Source: Winogradskyella sp. UBA3174 | GTDB taxonomy: Bacteria; Bacteroidota; Bacteroidia; Flavobacteriales; Flavobacteriaceae | DNA length: 64,000 bases | Reading direction: 5' to 3' | NCBI RefSeq assembly: GCF_002364335.1 | Contig: NZ_DEXW01000042.1 | Span: 14,803-78,802, forward strand | In this document: positions 36,191 to 44,925 of the stretch, in pieces | Numbering within the stretch: the stretch's first letter is position 1 | Layout of the letters: every line of letters begins with the position of its first letter | Made by a program: the position numbers and the translations under genes | Notes under the pieces: model-generated | Databases searched by the model: none | Told to the model about the DNA's origin: nothing | The model's input: only the letters and a program-made list of their open reading frames with translations

Positions 36191-36225
36191 AAAAAACCCA
36201 TTGAAATTTATTTCAATGGGTTTTT
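36191..36225 (-). terminator. Terminator after the outer-membrane barrel gene
   Basis: Stem CCCATTGAAA (36197-36206) / TTTCAATGGG (36211-36220) with loop TTTA. On the minus strand it is followed by TTTTTT. It stands 21 bases after the 36246 stop. Confidence 0.85.
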
Positions 36226-36245
36226 AATATTAAAAATTGTAATTC

Positions 36246-39023
36246 TTACAACGTGTACGTTAATCTAAACGTAACAAATCGTGGTTGTACAAAAGTTTCT
36301 TGGCTAGAAACCGATATATTACCTGCGCTGTTATTAATGTTAGCATCTATATTTAATAAGTTAGACGCTCTTAGAGAATATTCCCATTTAGCATCTCTTC
36401 CTTTTCTATAACGTAATGTTGCATCCCAAGTTTTAAAAGACTCTTTCACAACACCATTATCTTGCTCAGAGAATGTAAAATCTGTAACAAAGGTTAAAGC
36501 ATCCCATATATAAGCATCAAAACGAACAGAAGGTGCATGTGTAATAAACGTATTAGAATTAGTTCCTTGTTGACTGTCTCTAATAATATAGTTATATCTA
36601 AACCTAACGTTTGGAGCTTCTCTAAAATTTGTTCGTATTTCGGGACGGTAGCTTTGAGTAAACGTTTCATTCACAGCTGGTTCACCTTGTACAAATTGAT
36701 TATTTAAACTGTAATTAAAGTTAGCGCTTAGACCTGCTCTTATCTTACCAAATGTGCGTTGCCAAGAACCAAAAGCAGTTACACTTTCATCTGCAAATTG
36801 CGAATTAAAGAAGGTACTGGTTCTAATCACACTCTCGAAGTTAGTTCGTGATCTAATTTGATCAATATTCTTATTGTAAGCTATTCTTGCAACTACATTA
36901 GTATAATTAAATAAATTAAAACTTCTATAGAATAAACTCACATTATGAGATAAAGCATTCTGTAATTCTGCATTACCAAAACTGATGTTGTTAAAGCTAT
37001 TCAATACCAAACCTTCAGCCAAGCTAGCAACATCTGTAAAGTTATTTGTCATTCTGTAAGTAAACGTTAAACTTTCACTCTTTTTAAATTGAACAAGTGT
37101 TTCAAATTCTGGTAATACCCTAAAGAAATTATCTTCGAATGTTTCACCAAACTGTGTATTTTTATTACCATAAGCATGAAAAGACAAACCAGGTGTAAAC
37201 GTAAATTTACCAGATTTTAATCTGTAGCGTGCACCTAAGTATATATCGCTAAAGTTATACTCTATATCATTAGAATCTAAACCATTGTTAATTGTTGGTG
37301 TTGGGTTAAATAAAGCACCATCATCTAAAAATTGAAAGATATTAGAATTGAAACGCTGATTACTTAAAATAGTACCAAAGGTGATATTGATGTTACTCTT
37401 AGCATTTAAAATATTGTAATAATCTACTTTGGCATCTAATTGGTTGGTTTGTATGCGACGCTCTTGATTAAGATTATAACCAAATTGGTCTTGATCTAAA
37501 CCTAAACCTCCAGCTGTTTCATCAAAAGCATCTCTATTGCTAGGATCAGGATCATCATTATTTGTTGGATCATTTACTAGTAGGGCATTGTAAAACGGAT
37601 CTTCGTCACGCAACAAATGTTGAGCTTCTAATGCAAAAATATTATTCTCGTTAAGTGTATAATAATAATTTAAATTCTGATTAATACTATAAGGCTTTAC
37701 CTCCCTCAATTCATTTGTAGCACCAAGAACAGAAGAGAATACATCTTGCTGTTCTTCTTCACTAGAAATACGACCTAATAAATCATAATCTAACTGGTTA
37801 TTAGCATTAGGCTTGTAGGCTGCACTTAACTTAGCAATCGCTTGGTTAGTCGCTTCTCTACCCCTCGACACTGTGGTTTCATCTGGCGCAAGACTAGCAG
37901 ATTCATCTACACCTATTGTACTTGGATCATCGTCTAATTCTACGTAATCTATAAACCGATCTTCTCGTGTTCTTAATCGGGTACTATTATAAATAACAAA
38001 CCCACTTAAATCTAAAGCCTTATTAGGCGCATAGCTAAAGTTAGCTGCACCAAGTTTAGTTACTACCTCTTGTGCATCTCGAAGATTAGTTAAACCACCA
38101 AGACCGGTACTACCTAAGTTAATATTTGTACCACTAGTGGCACTTGGTCTTCTAAAACCACCTCCAAAGTTTCTTATATCTCTGTTAGTTAATACGACTT
38201 CCCCTATATTATTCATATCACCAATAAGGTTAATACTATATTTAGGACTGTAATAAAATAGCTTAGGTTGTACCAAGTATAACTCATCATTAGGTGAAGG
38301 TGCTTGTCCACCACCTGCGGTAACATCACCAAACCAGAAATTCTCTTTTCCTTCTTTTAACTTAATATTTATGGCGACGTTATTTTGATTATTTTGAACA
38401 CCACTTAATTGACCAACTTCAGAATAATTTCGTAAAACCTGAATTTTATCTACAGCATTCGAAGGAATGTTTTTTGTAGCTAATTTAGTGTCTCCATCAA
38501 AAAAGTCTTTTCCGTTAACCATCAATTTACTAACGACGTTTCCTTCTACTTCTATTTGCCCATCTGCATTAATCTCAACACCTGGCAATTTTTCTAAAAT
38601 ATCTTCTAGTTTACGTTCACTACCATTTTTAAATGAATCTGCATTATAAACAATAGTGTCGCCTCTAATGGTAACAGGCATTTCGTAAGTTAACTCTACG
38701 GCATCTAGTGCGTTATCTGGCAAAAGCGTAAAGTCTTTTTTGATATCTACTTCTAGTGACGTTACAATCTCATCTAAAGATTTTAAACCAATGTAACTGA
38801 CTTGGATTTTATACTTTCCGTTTTTTCCTAACTTCAATACATATTTACCATTTGCATCTGTAATTGCGTAAGACTCAAGACCACTTGTTTCTTGGTTAAT
38901 TGCAATAACGTTAGCCAACTCTAATGGAGTGCCTAGGCTATCTTTTACAACACCTTGCATTTTAATTTGAGCAAAAGAGCTACCTGACACTACTATAAAT
39001 AGTAGTATTAATAATTTTTTCAT
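36246..39023 (-). CDS. Outer-membrane beta-barrel protein with CarboxypepD_reg-like plug (TonB-receptor-like)
   Basis: A 925-residue protein with a signal peptide (MKKLLILLFIVVSGSSFAQ), an N-terminal carboxypeptidase-regulatory-like domain (about 20-100; QGVVKDSLGTPLELANVIAI), a plug-like domain (about 110-230; RKLEDILEKLPGVEINADGQ) and a long barrel (about 240-925) ending in VTFRLTYTL, whose terminal aromatic and alternating pattern suit BAM insertion. Proteins of this layout are usually found beside GLPGLI genes, as here (74 bases from 39098). The cargo is unknown; peptide or small-molecule uptake or export is possible. Confidence 0.87.
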   Translation of the reverse strand: MKKLLILLFIVVSGSSFAQIKMQGVVKDSLGTPLELANVIAINQETSGLESYAITDANGKYVLKLGKNGKYKIQVSYIGLKSLDEIVTSLEVDIKKDFTLLPDNALDAVELTYEMPVTIRGDTIVYNADSFKNGSERKLEDILEKLPGVEINADGQIEVEGNVVSKLMVNGKDFFDGDTKLATKNIPSNAVDKIQVLRNYSEVGQLSGVQNNQNNVAINIKLKEGKENFWFGDVTAGGGQAPSPNDELYLVQPKLFYYSPKYSINLIGDMNNIGEVVLTNRDIRNFGGGFRRPSATSGTNINLGSTGLGGLTNLRDAQEVVTKLGAANFSYAPNKALDLSGFVIYNSTRLRTREDRFIDYVELDDDPSTIGVDESASLAPDETTVSRGREATNQAIAKLSAAYKPNANNQLDYDLLGRISSEEEQQDVFSSVLGATNELREVKPYSINQNLNYYYTLNENNIFALEAQHLLRDEDPFYNALLVNDPTNNDDPDPSNRDAFDETAGGLGLDQDQFGYNLNQERRIQTNQLDAKVDYYNILNAKSNINITFGTILSNQRFNSNIFQFLDDGALFNPTPTINNGLDSNDIEYNFSDIYLGARYRLKSGKFTFTPGLSFHAYGNKNTQFGETFEDNFFRVLPEFETLVQFKKSESLTFTYRMTNNFTDVASLAEGLVLNSFNNISFGNAELQNALSHNVSLFYRSFNLFNYTNVVARIAYNKNIDQIRSRTNFESVIRTSTFFNSQFADESVTAFGSWQRTFGKIRAGLSANFNYSLNNQFVQGEPAVNETFTQSYRPEIRTNFREAPNVRFRYNYIIRDSQQGTNSNTFITHAPSVRFDAYIWDALTFVTDFTFSEQDNGVVKESFKTWDATLRYRKGRDAKWEYSLRASNLLNIDANINNSAGNISVSSQETFVQPRFVTFRLTYTL

Positions 39024-39097
39024 GTTCTGAATATTTTCGTTTGATTGGTTAATAAAACTGCCTACTCACAGCTATTTTATTTAATAAATTGGTATTA

Positions 39098-39994
39098 TTA
39101 GTTTTTTCTACCACCTCTGTTACGACCTCCATACATCTCTCTCATCTCGGCCATTTTCTTAGTAATGATTTCTGTGTATTCTGCTTGCGTTACCACATCA
39201 CCTTTTTCTGGCTTATCAATAGCCTCTTTTTCTTCAGGATTCATTACTATTTTTGTACACAGCATTATAGTATTGTCTGCTTTAACTTCTAAGATTAATC
39301 CAGGTAAACCCCAATAATCGTCTGGCCCTTGGTTAATCGGAATTTGTGGTGTGTACCAAGCTACTATCTCAATTGTTTTTGGAATTTCTATTTCGCTCAT
39401 TGGATCATCACTTGCACTTGTTGTATCACCAGCCTTGGTAGAATCTTTTGCTTTCTCACCCTCTTTTTTATCATCACCTCCACGTCGTCTCATACTTCTC
39501 CAATCGAACTGGTCTACAGGTTTTGTTGCTGTAGCTTTAAAACAGGTATAATTTCCAATTTGCTTGGTTTCTGTTCCCATAACCCATTCAATGGCTTTTA
39601 ACTCGTCTTTAATTAAAAACTGCTTTCCAAAAAATTCTTGATCTTGTAATAACTCTTTAGACTTTACATTTTTATATTTTGGACCACCAGAAAAACTACT
39701 TCCCATACCACCAAAGCCTCTTCCACCACCTGGTGCAGCTAATTTTTCATCTTCTTTATATACAGACTCCTCTTTATTGAATGTTAGTATGTATTGTTTT
39801 TCGAGAAAACTCTTCATGCGATCTTGCATTCGTTTTTTCTGATCAGGACTCATCTCACGACCTCCCCATTGATCTAAATCCATTGAGGTTTTAGTTTGGT
39901 AATAGGCTTTGCCTTGAAAATCTTGCGCAAAAGAAATAGCACTGATTAACAACGCGACTAGTAATAATGTAATTTTTAAAAATGGTTTTTTCAT
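39098..39994 (-). CDS. GLPGLI family protein 1
   Basis: A 298-residue exported protein (MKKPFLKITLLLVALLISAI) with the naming motif in DDYWGLPGLILEVKADNTIM near residue 229. Features shared with its two neighbours: FQGKAYYQTKTSMDLDQWGG, a short Gly-rich stretch (PGGGRGFGGMGSSFSGG), GNYTCFKATATK, a charged variable insert (EGEKAKDSTKAGD) and MNPEEKEAI. Cys178 and Cys242 positions recur in the paralogues. Function of the family is unknown; it accompanies TonB-type barrels. First of three tandem copies. Confidence 0.88.
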   Translation of the reverse strand: MKKPFLKITLLLVALLISAISFAQDFQGKAYYQTKTSMDLDQWGGREMSPDQKKRMQDRMKSFLEKQYILTFNKEESVYKEDEKLAAPGGGRGFGGMGSSFSGGPKYKNVKSKELLQDQEFFGKQFLIKDELKAIEWVMGTETKQIGNYTCFKATATKPVDQFDWRSMRRRGGDDKKEGEKAKDSTKAGDTTSASDDPMSEIEIPKTIEIVAWYTPQIPINQGPDDYWGLPGLILEVKADNTIMLCTKIVMNPEEKEAIDKPEKGDVVTQAEYTEIITKKMAEMREMYGGRNRGGRKN

Positions 39995-40132
39995 CGTAAT
40001 AAGTTAATGTTGAATGCAATTTTGAAGTATTTATATCTTCGTTAAAAATGACATAACATGGGTTAAATTATAAATAAGACTACTAAGATGATTAAAAGTT
40101 AATTTTGGCTTCGTTAAACTTGTGTTAATAAA

Positions 40133-40993
40133 TTAACCACGACTTCTTCCCATACGATTATTACGAAATTCTTTCATCTTCTCAACAACAGTCTTTTGGT
40201 AATCTTCCTTTGTAATTTGCTTCCCTTTTTCTGGTGCTATTATTTCTGTTTTTTCTTCAGGATTCATTATTATTTTAGAACACAACATTGTTGTGTCACC
40301 TGCGCTCACTTCTAATATTAATCCTGGTAATCCCCAAAATTCTGAAGGCCCATGACTTACTGGTATTTGTGGTGAATACCAAGCTACGATTTGTGTCATT
40401 GGAATTTCTGGCGTTTCGGCTTTAACACCTGTAGAATCGACTTTCGGCTCAGTTCGTCTTATCCTGTCCCATGAAAAATTGTACCATGACAGCTCATCAG
40501 ACGGTAATAAAGCGCTTGCTTTGAAACAAGTGTAGTTTCCTATCTGTTTAGTTTCTTTTCCCAATTGCCAGTCAATTGCCTGAAGTTTGTCTTTTACTAA
40601 AAACTTTTTTCCATAAAATTCTTGACTTTGAACCAACTCATTATTTTTAACATTTTTATATGAATCCCCTTGAGTGAAATTTTTTCCCCAAGAATCTGTA
40701 GCTCCAGACATAGCGTCTAGTTTTTCGTCTTCTTTAAAAAATGATTCTTCTTTATTAAAACTCAAAACATACGTTTTTTCTAAGCGACTTTTCATGCGCG
40801 CTTTAACTTGCTTCTTTTGTTCTTCAGTGAATCTTGCTCCCCATCTCCCTAAATCCATTGATGATTTTGCAAAATAATAAGCTTCTCCTTGAAATTCTTG
40901 AACCTCATTTTCAACCACGGGTTCTTTAGTTGATAACATTGACGTTAGAAATGCAAGAGTAAAAAGGCTAATTTTTAGTAGTACTGATTTCAT
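40133..40993 (-). CDS. GLPGLI family protein 2
   Basis: A 286-residue exported protein, start MKSVLLKISLFTLAFLTSML. It carries FWGLPGLILEVSAGDTTMLC and the same order of conserved blocks as its neighbours: FQGEAYYFAKSSMDLGRWGA, LEKTYVLSFNKEESFFKEDE, GNYTCFKASALLP, WYSPQIPVSHGP and MNPEEKTEI. It lacks the long Gly-rich insert of copy 1. Closest in sequence to copy 1, which suggests a recent duplication. The 138-base gap to copy 1 holds two TTCGTTAAA motifs, so each copy may have its own promoter. Confidence 0.88.
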   Translation of the reverse strand: MKSVLLKISLFTLAFLTSMLSTKEPVVENEVQEFQGEAYYFAKSSMDLGRWGARFTEEQKKQVKARMKSRLEKTYVLSFNKEESFFKEDEKLDAMSGATDSWGKNFTQGDSYKNVKNNELVQSQEFYGKKFLVKDKLQAIDWQLGKETKQIGNYTCFKASALLPSDELSWYNFSWDRIRRTEPKVDSTGVKAETPEIPMTQIVAWYSPQIPVSHGPSEFWGLPGLILEVSAGDTTMLCSKIIMNPEEKTEIIAPEKGKQITKEDYQKTVVEKMKEFRNNRMGRSRG

Positions 40994-41113
40994 GGTAAAT
41001 CGTTTTAAATTGAGTTTTGTTTAACGAATGTAGGCTTTAGATAAACAGACAAGTGTTTGTTTATAATAAAATTAACATTACCATAAAATACTACTAGTGA
41101 AAATCTAAAAATA

Positions 41114-41986
41114 TTATCCTCCAATAATTATGCTATACCCATCACCCTTACGATCACCTTTTTTAGGTGCGTAACGCTCCATCATTTCTTTATTTTTTTT
41201 GTCCATAATATCGTCGTACTCCTTTTGATTAACTTCCTTTCCTTTTGTAGGTTCTTTAATCTCTACCTTCTCTTCTGGGTTTAAAACTATTTTACTACAA
41301 ATGATAGTTAACTTTCCATCATGCACCTCTAATATTAAGCCAGGTAAACCTTGATATTTAGCAGGCCCATTATTCACTGGTATTTGTGGAGTGTACCAAG
41401 CCGTTATTATACGTTCTTTCATTTCTGGTTCCTTTTCAGCTTCTTCTCCTTTTTCTTTGTTAGTTTTAGAATTAACACTAAAACTAAGACCTTTTATTAC
41501 TGGTACTTGTTTAGTGTATGTTGCTTTATAACATTGGTACTCTCCTATATATTTAGAATCAGATTCTAGTTTCCACTCTATTTTACCTATGCTATCTTTT
41601 ACCAAGAAAATTTTTCCCATTGTTTCCTTTTGGTTAATATAGCTTTGGGTTTGCACATTTTTATAAAAAACATCCGAGCCACCTCCACCACCAAAAGAGA
41701 CAACTTCAAAGCCTCCACCCATGCCAACAGACGGTTTTGCTAATTCTTCTTCCTGTTGATATATAGACGAAGACTTATCGAAAGAGAGCGTGTAAGTTTT
41801 TTGAAATTGCTTCTTCATCATTTCTATCATCTTGGTTTGCATGTCAGAATTCATCTTAGTGCTATCCATTTTAATATCAATTTTTTGTTGCGTTCTATAC
41901 GTTGCAACACCTTGAAAATCCTGAGCATTAACACCAGAAACTACAAATGTTAATGCCAAAACTAAAACTCTAATAATTGTAACCAT
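41114..41986 (-). CDS. GLPGLI family protein 3
   Basis: A 290-residue exported protein (MVTIIRVLVLALTFVVSGVN) with YQGLPGLILEVHDGKLTIIC, EYQCYKATYTKQVP, AWYTPQIPVNNGPAK and LNPEEKVEIKEP. It is the most divergent of the three copies. It follows the small secreted protein at 41993 by 6 bases, so both are expressed from the divergent control region that also drives the kinase genes. This links at least one GLPGLI protein to the adjacent two-component system. Confidence 0.88.
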   Translation of the reverse strand: MVTIIRVLVLALTFVVSGVNAQDFQGVATYRTQQKIDIKMDSTKMNSDMQTKMIEMMKKQFQKTYTLSFDKSSSIYQQEEELAKPSVGMGGGFEVVSFGGGGGSDVFYKNVQTQSYINQKETMGKIFLVKDSIGKIEWKLESDSKYIGEYQCYKATYTKQVPVIKGLSFSVNSKTNKEKGEEAEKEPEMKERIITAWYTPQIPVNNGPAKYQGLPGLILEVHDGKLTIICSKIVLNPEEKVEIKEPTKGKEVNQKEYDDIMDKKNKEMMERYAPKKGDRKGDGYSIIIGG

Positions 41987-41992
41987 TTTGAT

Positions 41993-42364
41993 TTAATTTT
42001 TGTTATTGTAATAATTTATGGCAGCTTTTCTTATTTTTTCAATACCAAATAAGAATGTTTCCATATCATTAGAGTTACCTTCTATTTTATAAGACACATG
42101 TGATTTCACTCCACTAGACATTTTTTCTCCATTACAAATGATTTTAAAAGATACGATTTCGTTATCACTTGAAGATTCTAAAATTTCTTTAATATCCTCA
42201 ACCCTAAAGCTAGACTCAATTTCTTCAGCAGAATCTACTGTAACTGTAACTGAAACATTTTCTACTTTGGTTATTTCTTTAATAACCATTCCGTTCGTTG
42301 ATTTTGATTGACTGAAACCTAATACTGTAACTATTAGAGCTAAACTTGTAATTAAATTCTTCAT
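41993..42364 (-). CDS. Small exported protein of unknown function
   Basis: A 123-residue protein with signal peptide MKNLITSLALIVTVLGFSQS and a short alpha/beta domain (KITKVENVSV-type strands then EIESSFRVEDIKEILESSSD and a C-terminal helix FLFGIEKIRKAAINYYNNKN). I do not recognise the family. It is first in a two-gene operon with GLPGLI protein 3 and is divergent from the histidine kinase across a 126-base control region, so it is a candidate regulon member or sensor accessory. Confidence 0.7.
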   Translation of the reverse strand: MKNLITSLALIVTVLGFSQSKSTNGMVIKEITKVENVSVTVTVDSAEEIESSFRVEDIKEILESSSDNEIVSFKIICNGEKMSSGVKSHVSYKIEGNSNDMETFLFGIEKIRKAAINYYNNKN

Positions 42365-42394
42365 TATTTTTTATGTTTATTGATTAATACACTG

Positions 42395-42402
42395 CAAATA
42401 TC
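42395..42402 (-). promoter_or_regulatory. Possible -7 box of the 41993-42364 operon
   Basis: On the minus strand GATATTTG fits TAnnTTTG with one mismatch, 31 bases before the ATG at 42364. The GTTAAC boxes lie 23 bases further upstream. Confidence 0.4.
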
Positions 42403-42424
42403 AACAGACATTTCGTTGTTTTGA

Positions 42425-42450
42425 GTTAACTAGTGTTAACGTGTGTTAAC
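42425..42450. promoter_or_regulatory. Three GTTAAC boxes at exact 10-bp spacing in a divergent control region
   Basis: GTTAAC occurs at 42425-42430, 42435-42440 and 42445-42450, preceded in copies 2 and 3 by GT. One helical turn separates them, the usual spacing of OmpR-family response-regulator sites. They stand between the -7 boxes of the divergent kinase and small-protein genes. Confidence 0.65.
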
Positions 42451-42478
42451 CGATTACGTATAAGTAATATTTAACTTT

Positions 42479-42486
42479 TACTTTTG
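42479..42486 (+). promoter_or_regulatory. -7 promoter box of the kinase/regulator operon
   Basis: TACTTTTG matches TAnnTTTG exactly and ends only 4 bases before the ATG at 42491, so the transcript may be leaderless. Confidence 0.55.
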
Positions 42487-42490
42487 ACCT

Positions 42491-44056
42491 ATGAATGATA
42501 AACGCTACAAATGGATTTTATATACAATAGTTACTGTTATAGTAGCCACTATTGCAATTCAGATTTATTGGAATTATAAAAACTATCAGACAAACAAGCA
42601 GCAGCTTATTAACGATGTACAAGTAAGCTTAGATAAAGCTGTAGATGATTATTATACGGCCCTTGCAGAACGCACAACAGTTGGTATTTTTCTTGAAGGA
42701 GATCAGCAAAAAGACCTTTTTTCCGAAGGGAGTAAAATTAAACAATTCTTATCGGAAATAGATACAGTTAAAAATGAATTTAAAGACTTAGAGTCTACAG
42801 ATCTAGAAGATATTGAAGGCATTACGGTTCTTAGAGGATTTAAAGTAGATTCTATGGTAAAAGAGAAAAGTAAAACTTTGAAACCTGCTTTATCTATAGA
42901 AGAATTTAAAAAACGTATTGATAGCTTTCAAAAAGCAAACTCCGATATTAAACTTACCAGTGCAAAATTTAATAACATAGAACTATTAACGTCTAAGATT
43001 GTACTTTCAATAAAAAATGACAACTTTGATGTAGCCGAAGTAGATAGTTTATTTAATACTGAGCTTGTACGCAAGAACATTAACATTAAGAGTAAGCTTA
43101 TTTATACTTCTAATGGCATGCCTGAACTAGGTAAAGCGACTCGCGATATGATGGACTCTTTACTTATAGATTATGTTAAGCCATTTAATGACTATACACT
43201 AAGCACTACTTCTAAATCTACTTTTTTACCCGAAGGAAAAATATTAAAACTAAATTTTACAAATGAAACACAAAACATTCTAAAACGTAGTTTAGTAGGT
43301 ATTTTAATATCTACCCTTTTAGTCTTAGCGGTTATTAGTTGTTTATTTTATATGTTGAGAATTATTAAACATCAAAAACAATTAGCAGAAGTAAAAAACG
43401 ATCTTATTAGTAACATTACCCATGAGTTTAAAACACCAATAGCTACGATTGGTGTTGCTTTAGAAAGCATTAGCAATTTTAATGGTATTGATGATAAAGA
43501 GAAGACCAAAAAATACATAAATATGTCTTCGCAACAATTAGATAAGCTAAATATTATGGTTGAAAAACTGTTAGAAACAGCAACTTTAGATAGTGATAAC
43601 TTAGAACTCAAAAAAGAGTCTATAGATATTATAGATTTGTTAAATGCTATAACCAATCGTTATAAAATTCAGTTTCCAGAGAAAGAATTTAATACAAGTT
43701 TTAAGATTGAAAGCTTAATGGCTAGTGTTGACGTGTTTCATACTGAAAACGCCATAAATAACATTTTGGAAAATGCAGTAAAATATGGAGGAGACCTCAT
43801 CTCTATAGATATAATACCTAAAGATAAAAGCTTTGATATTTTAATTTCAGATAATGGTAACACCTTAACTAAAACGAATAAAGATCGAGTTTTTGAGAAA
43901 TTCTACCGGGTACCAAAAGGTAATACCCACGATGTAAAAGGCTTTGGTATTGGCCTCTATTATACCAAAACGATTATAGAAAAACACTATGGTTCTGTTA
44001 ATTTAGAACTCAATAAAAATTTAACCACTTTTAAAATCACACTTCCAAATGTCTAA
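42491..44056 (+). CDS. Membrane sensor histidine kinase (RprX-like)
   Basis: A 521-residue kinase with a membrane helix at about 9-27, a periplasmic sensor of about 240 residues with no motif I recognise, a second helix at about 268-290, then the dimerisation box DLISNITHEFKTPIATIGVA (His311) and the ATPase domain. The N box is ENAINNILENAVKYGG, and VFEKFYRVPKGN and GFGIGLYYTKTIIEKHYG are the F and G boxes. There is no HAMP domain. It overlaps the regulator gene by 8 bases. The layout resembles the RprX-RprY pair of Bacteroides; the signal is unknown. Confidence 0.93.
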   Translation: MNDKRYKWILYTIVTVIVATIAIQIYWNYKNYQTNKQQLINDVQVSLDKAVDDYYTALAERTTVGIFLEGDQQKDLFSEGSKIKQFLSEIDTVKNEFKDLESTDLEDIEGITVLRGFKVDSMVKEKSKTLKPALSIEEFKKRIDSFQKANSDIKLTSAKFNNIELLTSKIVLSIKNDNFDVAEVDSLFNTELVRKNINIKSKLIYTSNGMPELGKATRDMMDSLLIDYVKPFNDYTLSTTSKSTFLPEGKILKLNFTNETQNILKRSLVGILISTLLVLAVISCLFYMLRIIKHQKQLAEVKNDLISNITHEFKTPIATIGVALESISNFNGIDDKEKTKKYINMSSQQLDKLNIMVEKLLETATLDSDNLELKKESIDIIDLLNAITNRYKIQFPEKEFNTSFKIESLMASVDVFHTENAINNILENAVKYGGDLISIDIIPKDKSFDILISDNGNTLTKTNKDRVFEKFYRVPKGNTHDVKGFGIGLYYTKTIIEKHYGSVNLELNKNLTTFKITLPNV

Positions 44057-44732
44057 TAAAATTAAATTATTGTTGGCTGAAGACGAGGCGGCTTTAGGAC
44101 AAATCATTAAAGAAAGTTTAGAAACTAGAGATTTTGAAGTTGTTTTGTGTGACAATGGCGAAAAAGCTTTTCAACAGTACCAATCTGAAACACCAGAGAT
44201 ATTAGTTTTAGATGTGATGATGCCAAAAAAAGATGGATTTACTTTAGCGAAAGAAATCAGAGCAATTGATGATACTATTCCTATTATATTTTTAACTGCA
44301 AAGTCGCAAACAGCTAATGTTGTTGAAGGGTTTGCTATTGGCGGTAACGATTATCTTAAGAAACCTTTTAGTATGGAGGAACTTATTGTGAGGATTCATA
44401 ATTTAGTTAAACGAGCTAAAACACAAAAAACTTCAAAAGTTTTAGAGATTGGAAATTATAAATTCGATTTTCCAAAACAACAATTACAGTTTAAGCAAGA
44501 AGCATCTGTGCAACTAACACATAGAGAAGCACATTTACTGTTTCACCTCGTAACTAACAAAAATGCTGTTTTAGACCGCTCTGTAATACTCAATAAACTT
44601 TGGGGAACAGATGATTTTTTTACAGCAAGAAGCATGGATGTTTTTATAACAAAACTTCGTAAAAAGCTAAAACAAGATGCGGCTATTCAGATTATAAACG
44701 TGAGAGGTTTTGGATATAAATTAACGGTTTAG
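44049..44732 (+). CDS. OmpR-family response regulator (RprY-like)
   Basis: A 227-residue two-domain regulator. The receiver domain has the acidic pair LLAEDEAALG, the phosphorylation site Asp55 in ILVLDVMMPKKDGF, and the conserved FLTAKSQ and DYLKKPFSMEEL segments. The C-terminal winged helix (about 130-225) ends RSMDVFITKLRKKLKQDA and VRGFGYKLTV. It is translationally coupled to the kinase. The tandem GTTAAC boxes upstream of the operon are a good candidate for its own binding site. Confidence 0.94.
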   Translation: MSNKIKLLLAEDEAALGQIIKESLETRDFEVVLCDNGEKAFQQYQSETPEILVLDVMMPKKDGFTLAKEIRAIDDTIPIIFLTAKSQTANVVEGFAIGGNDYLKKPFSMEELIVRIHNLVKRAKTQKTSKVLEIGNYKFDFPKQQLQFKQEASVQLTHREAHLLFHLVTNKNAVLDRSVILNKLWGTDDFFTARSMDVFITKLRKKLKQDAAIQIINVRGFGYKLTV

Positions 44733-44925
44733 AAAAAACCTGAATACTTGTAACGCTTCATTTATTCATAAAGTTAAAAATCCTGAAACAAGTATTAAGA
44801 ACGACAAACTAAAAAAAGTTACTTGTCAACTAATTTTTATTTCAAAGCTAAAAATTGTTTTAAATACTAAATACTGATTAGACAAAGCTATAGAATGGTT
44901 CAATTTTTGTAATTTGCTTTACACT

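Noticed and set aside
40039..41026. TTCGTTAAA motif as a proven GLPGLI operator
   Set aside because: Three copies in AT-rich DNA are suggestive only; reported within the regulon finding and not as a feature.
44743..44796. AATACTTG/CAAGTATT inverted repeat after the response regulator
   Set aside because: The 38-base loop and lack of a U-run make a terminator or operator call weak.
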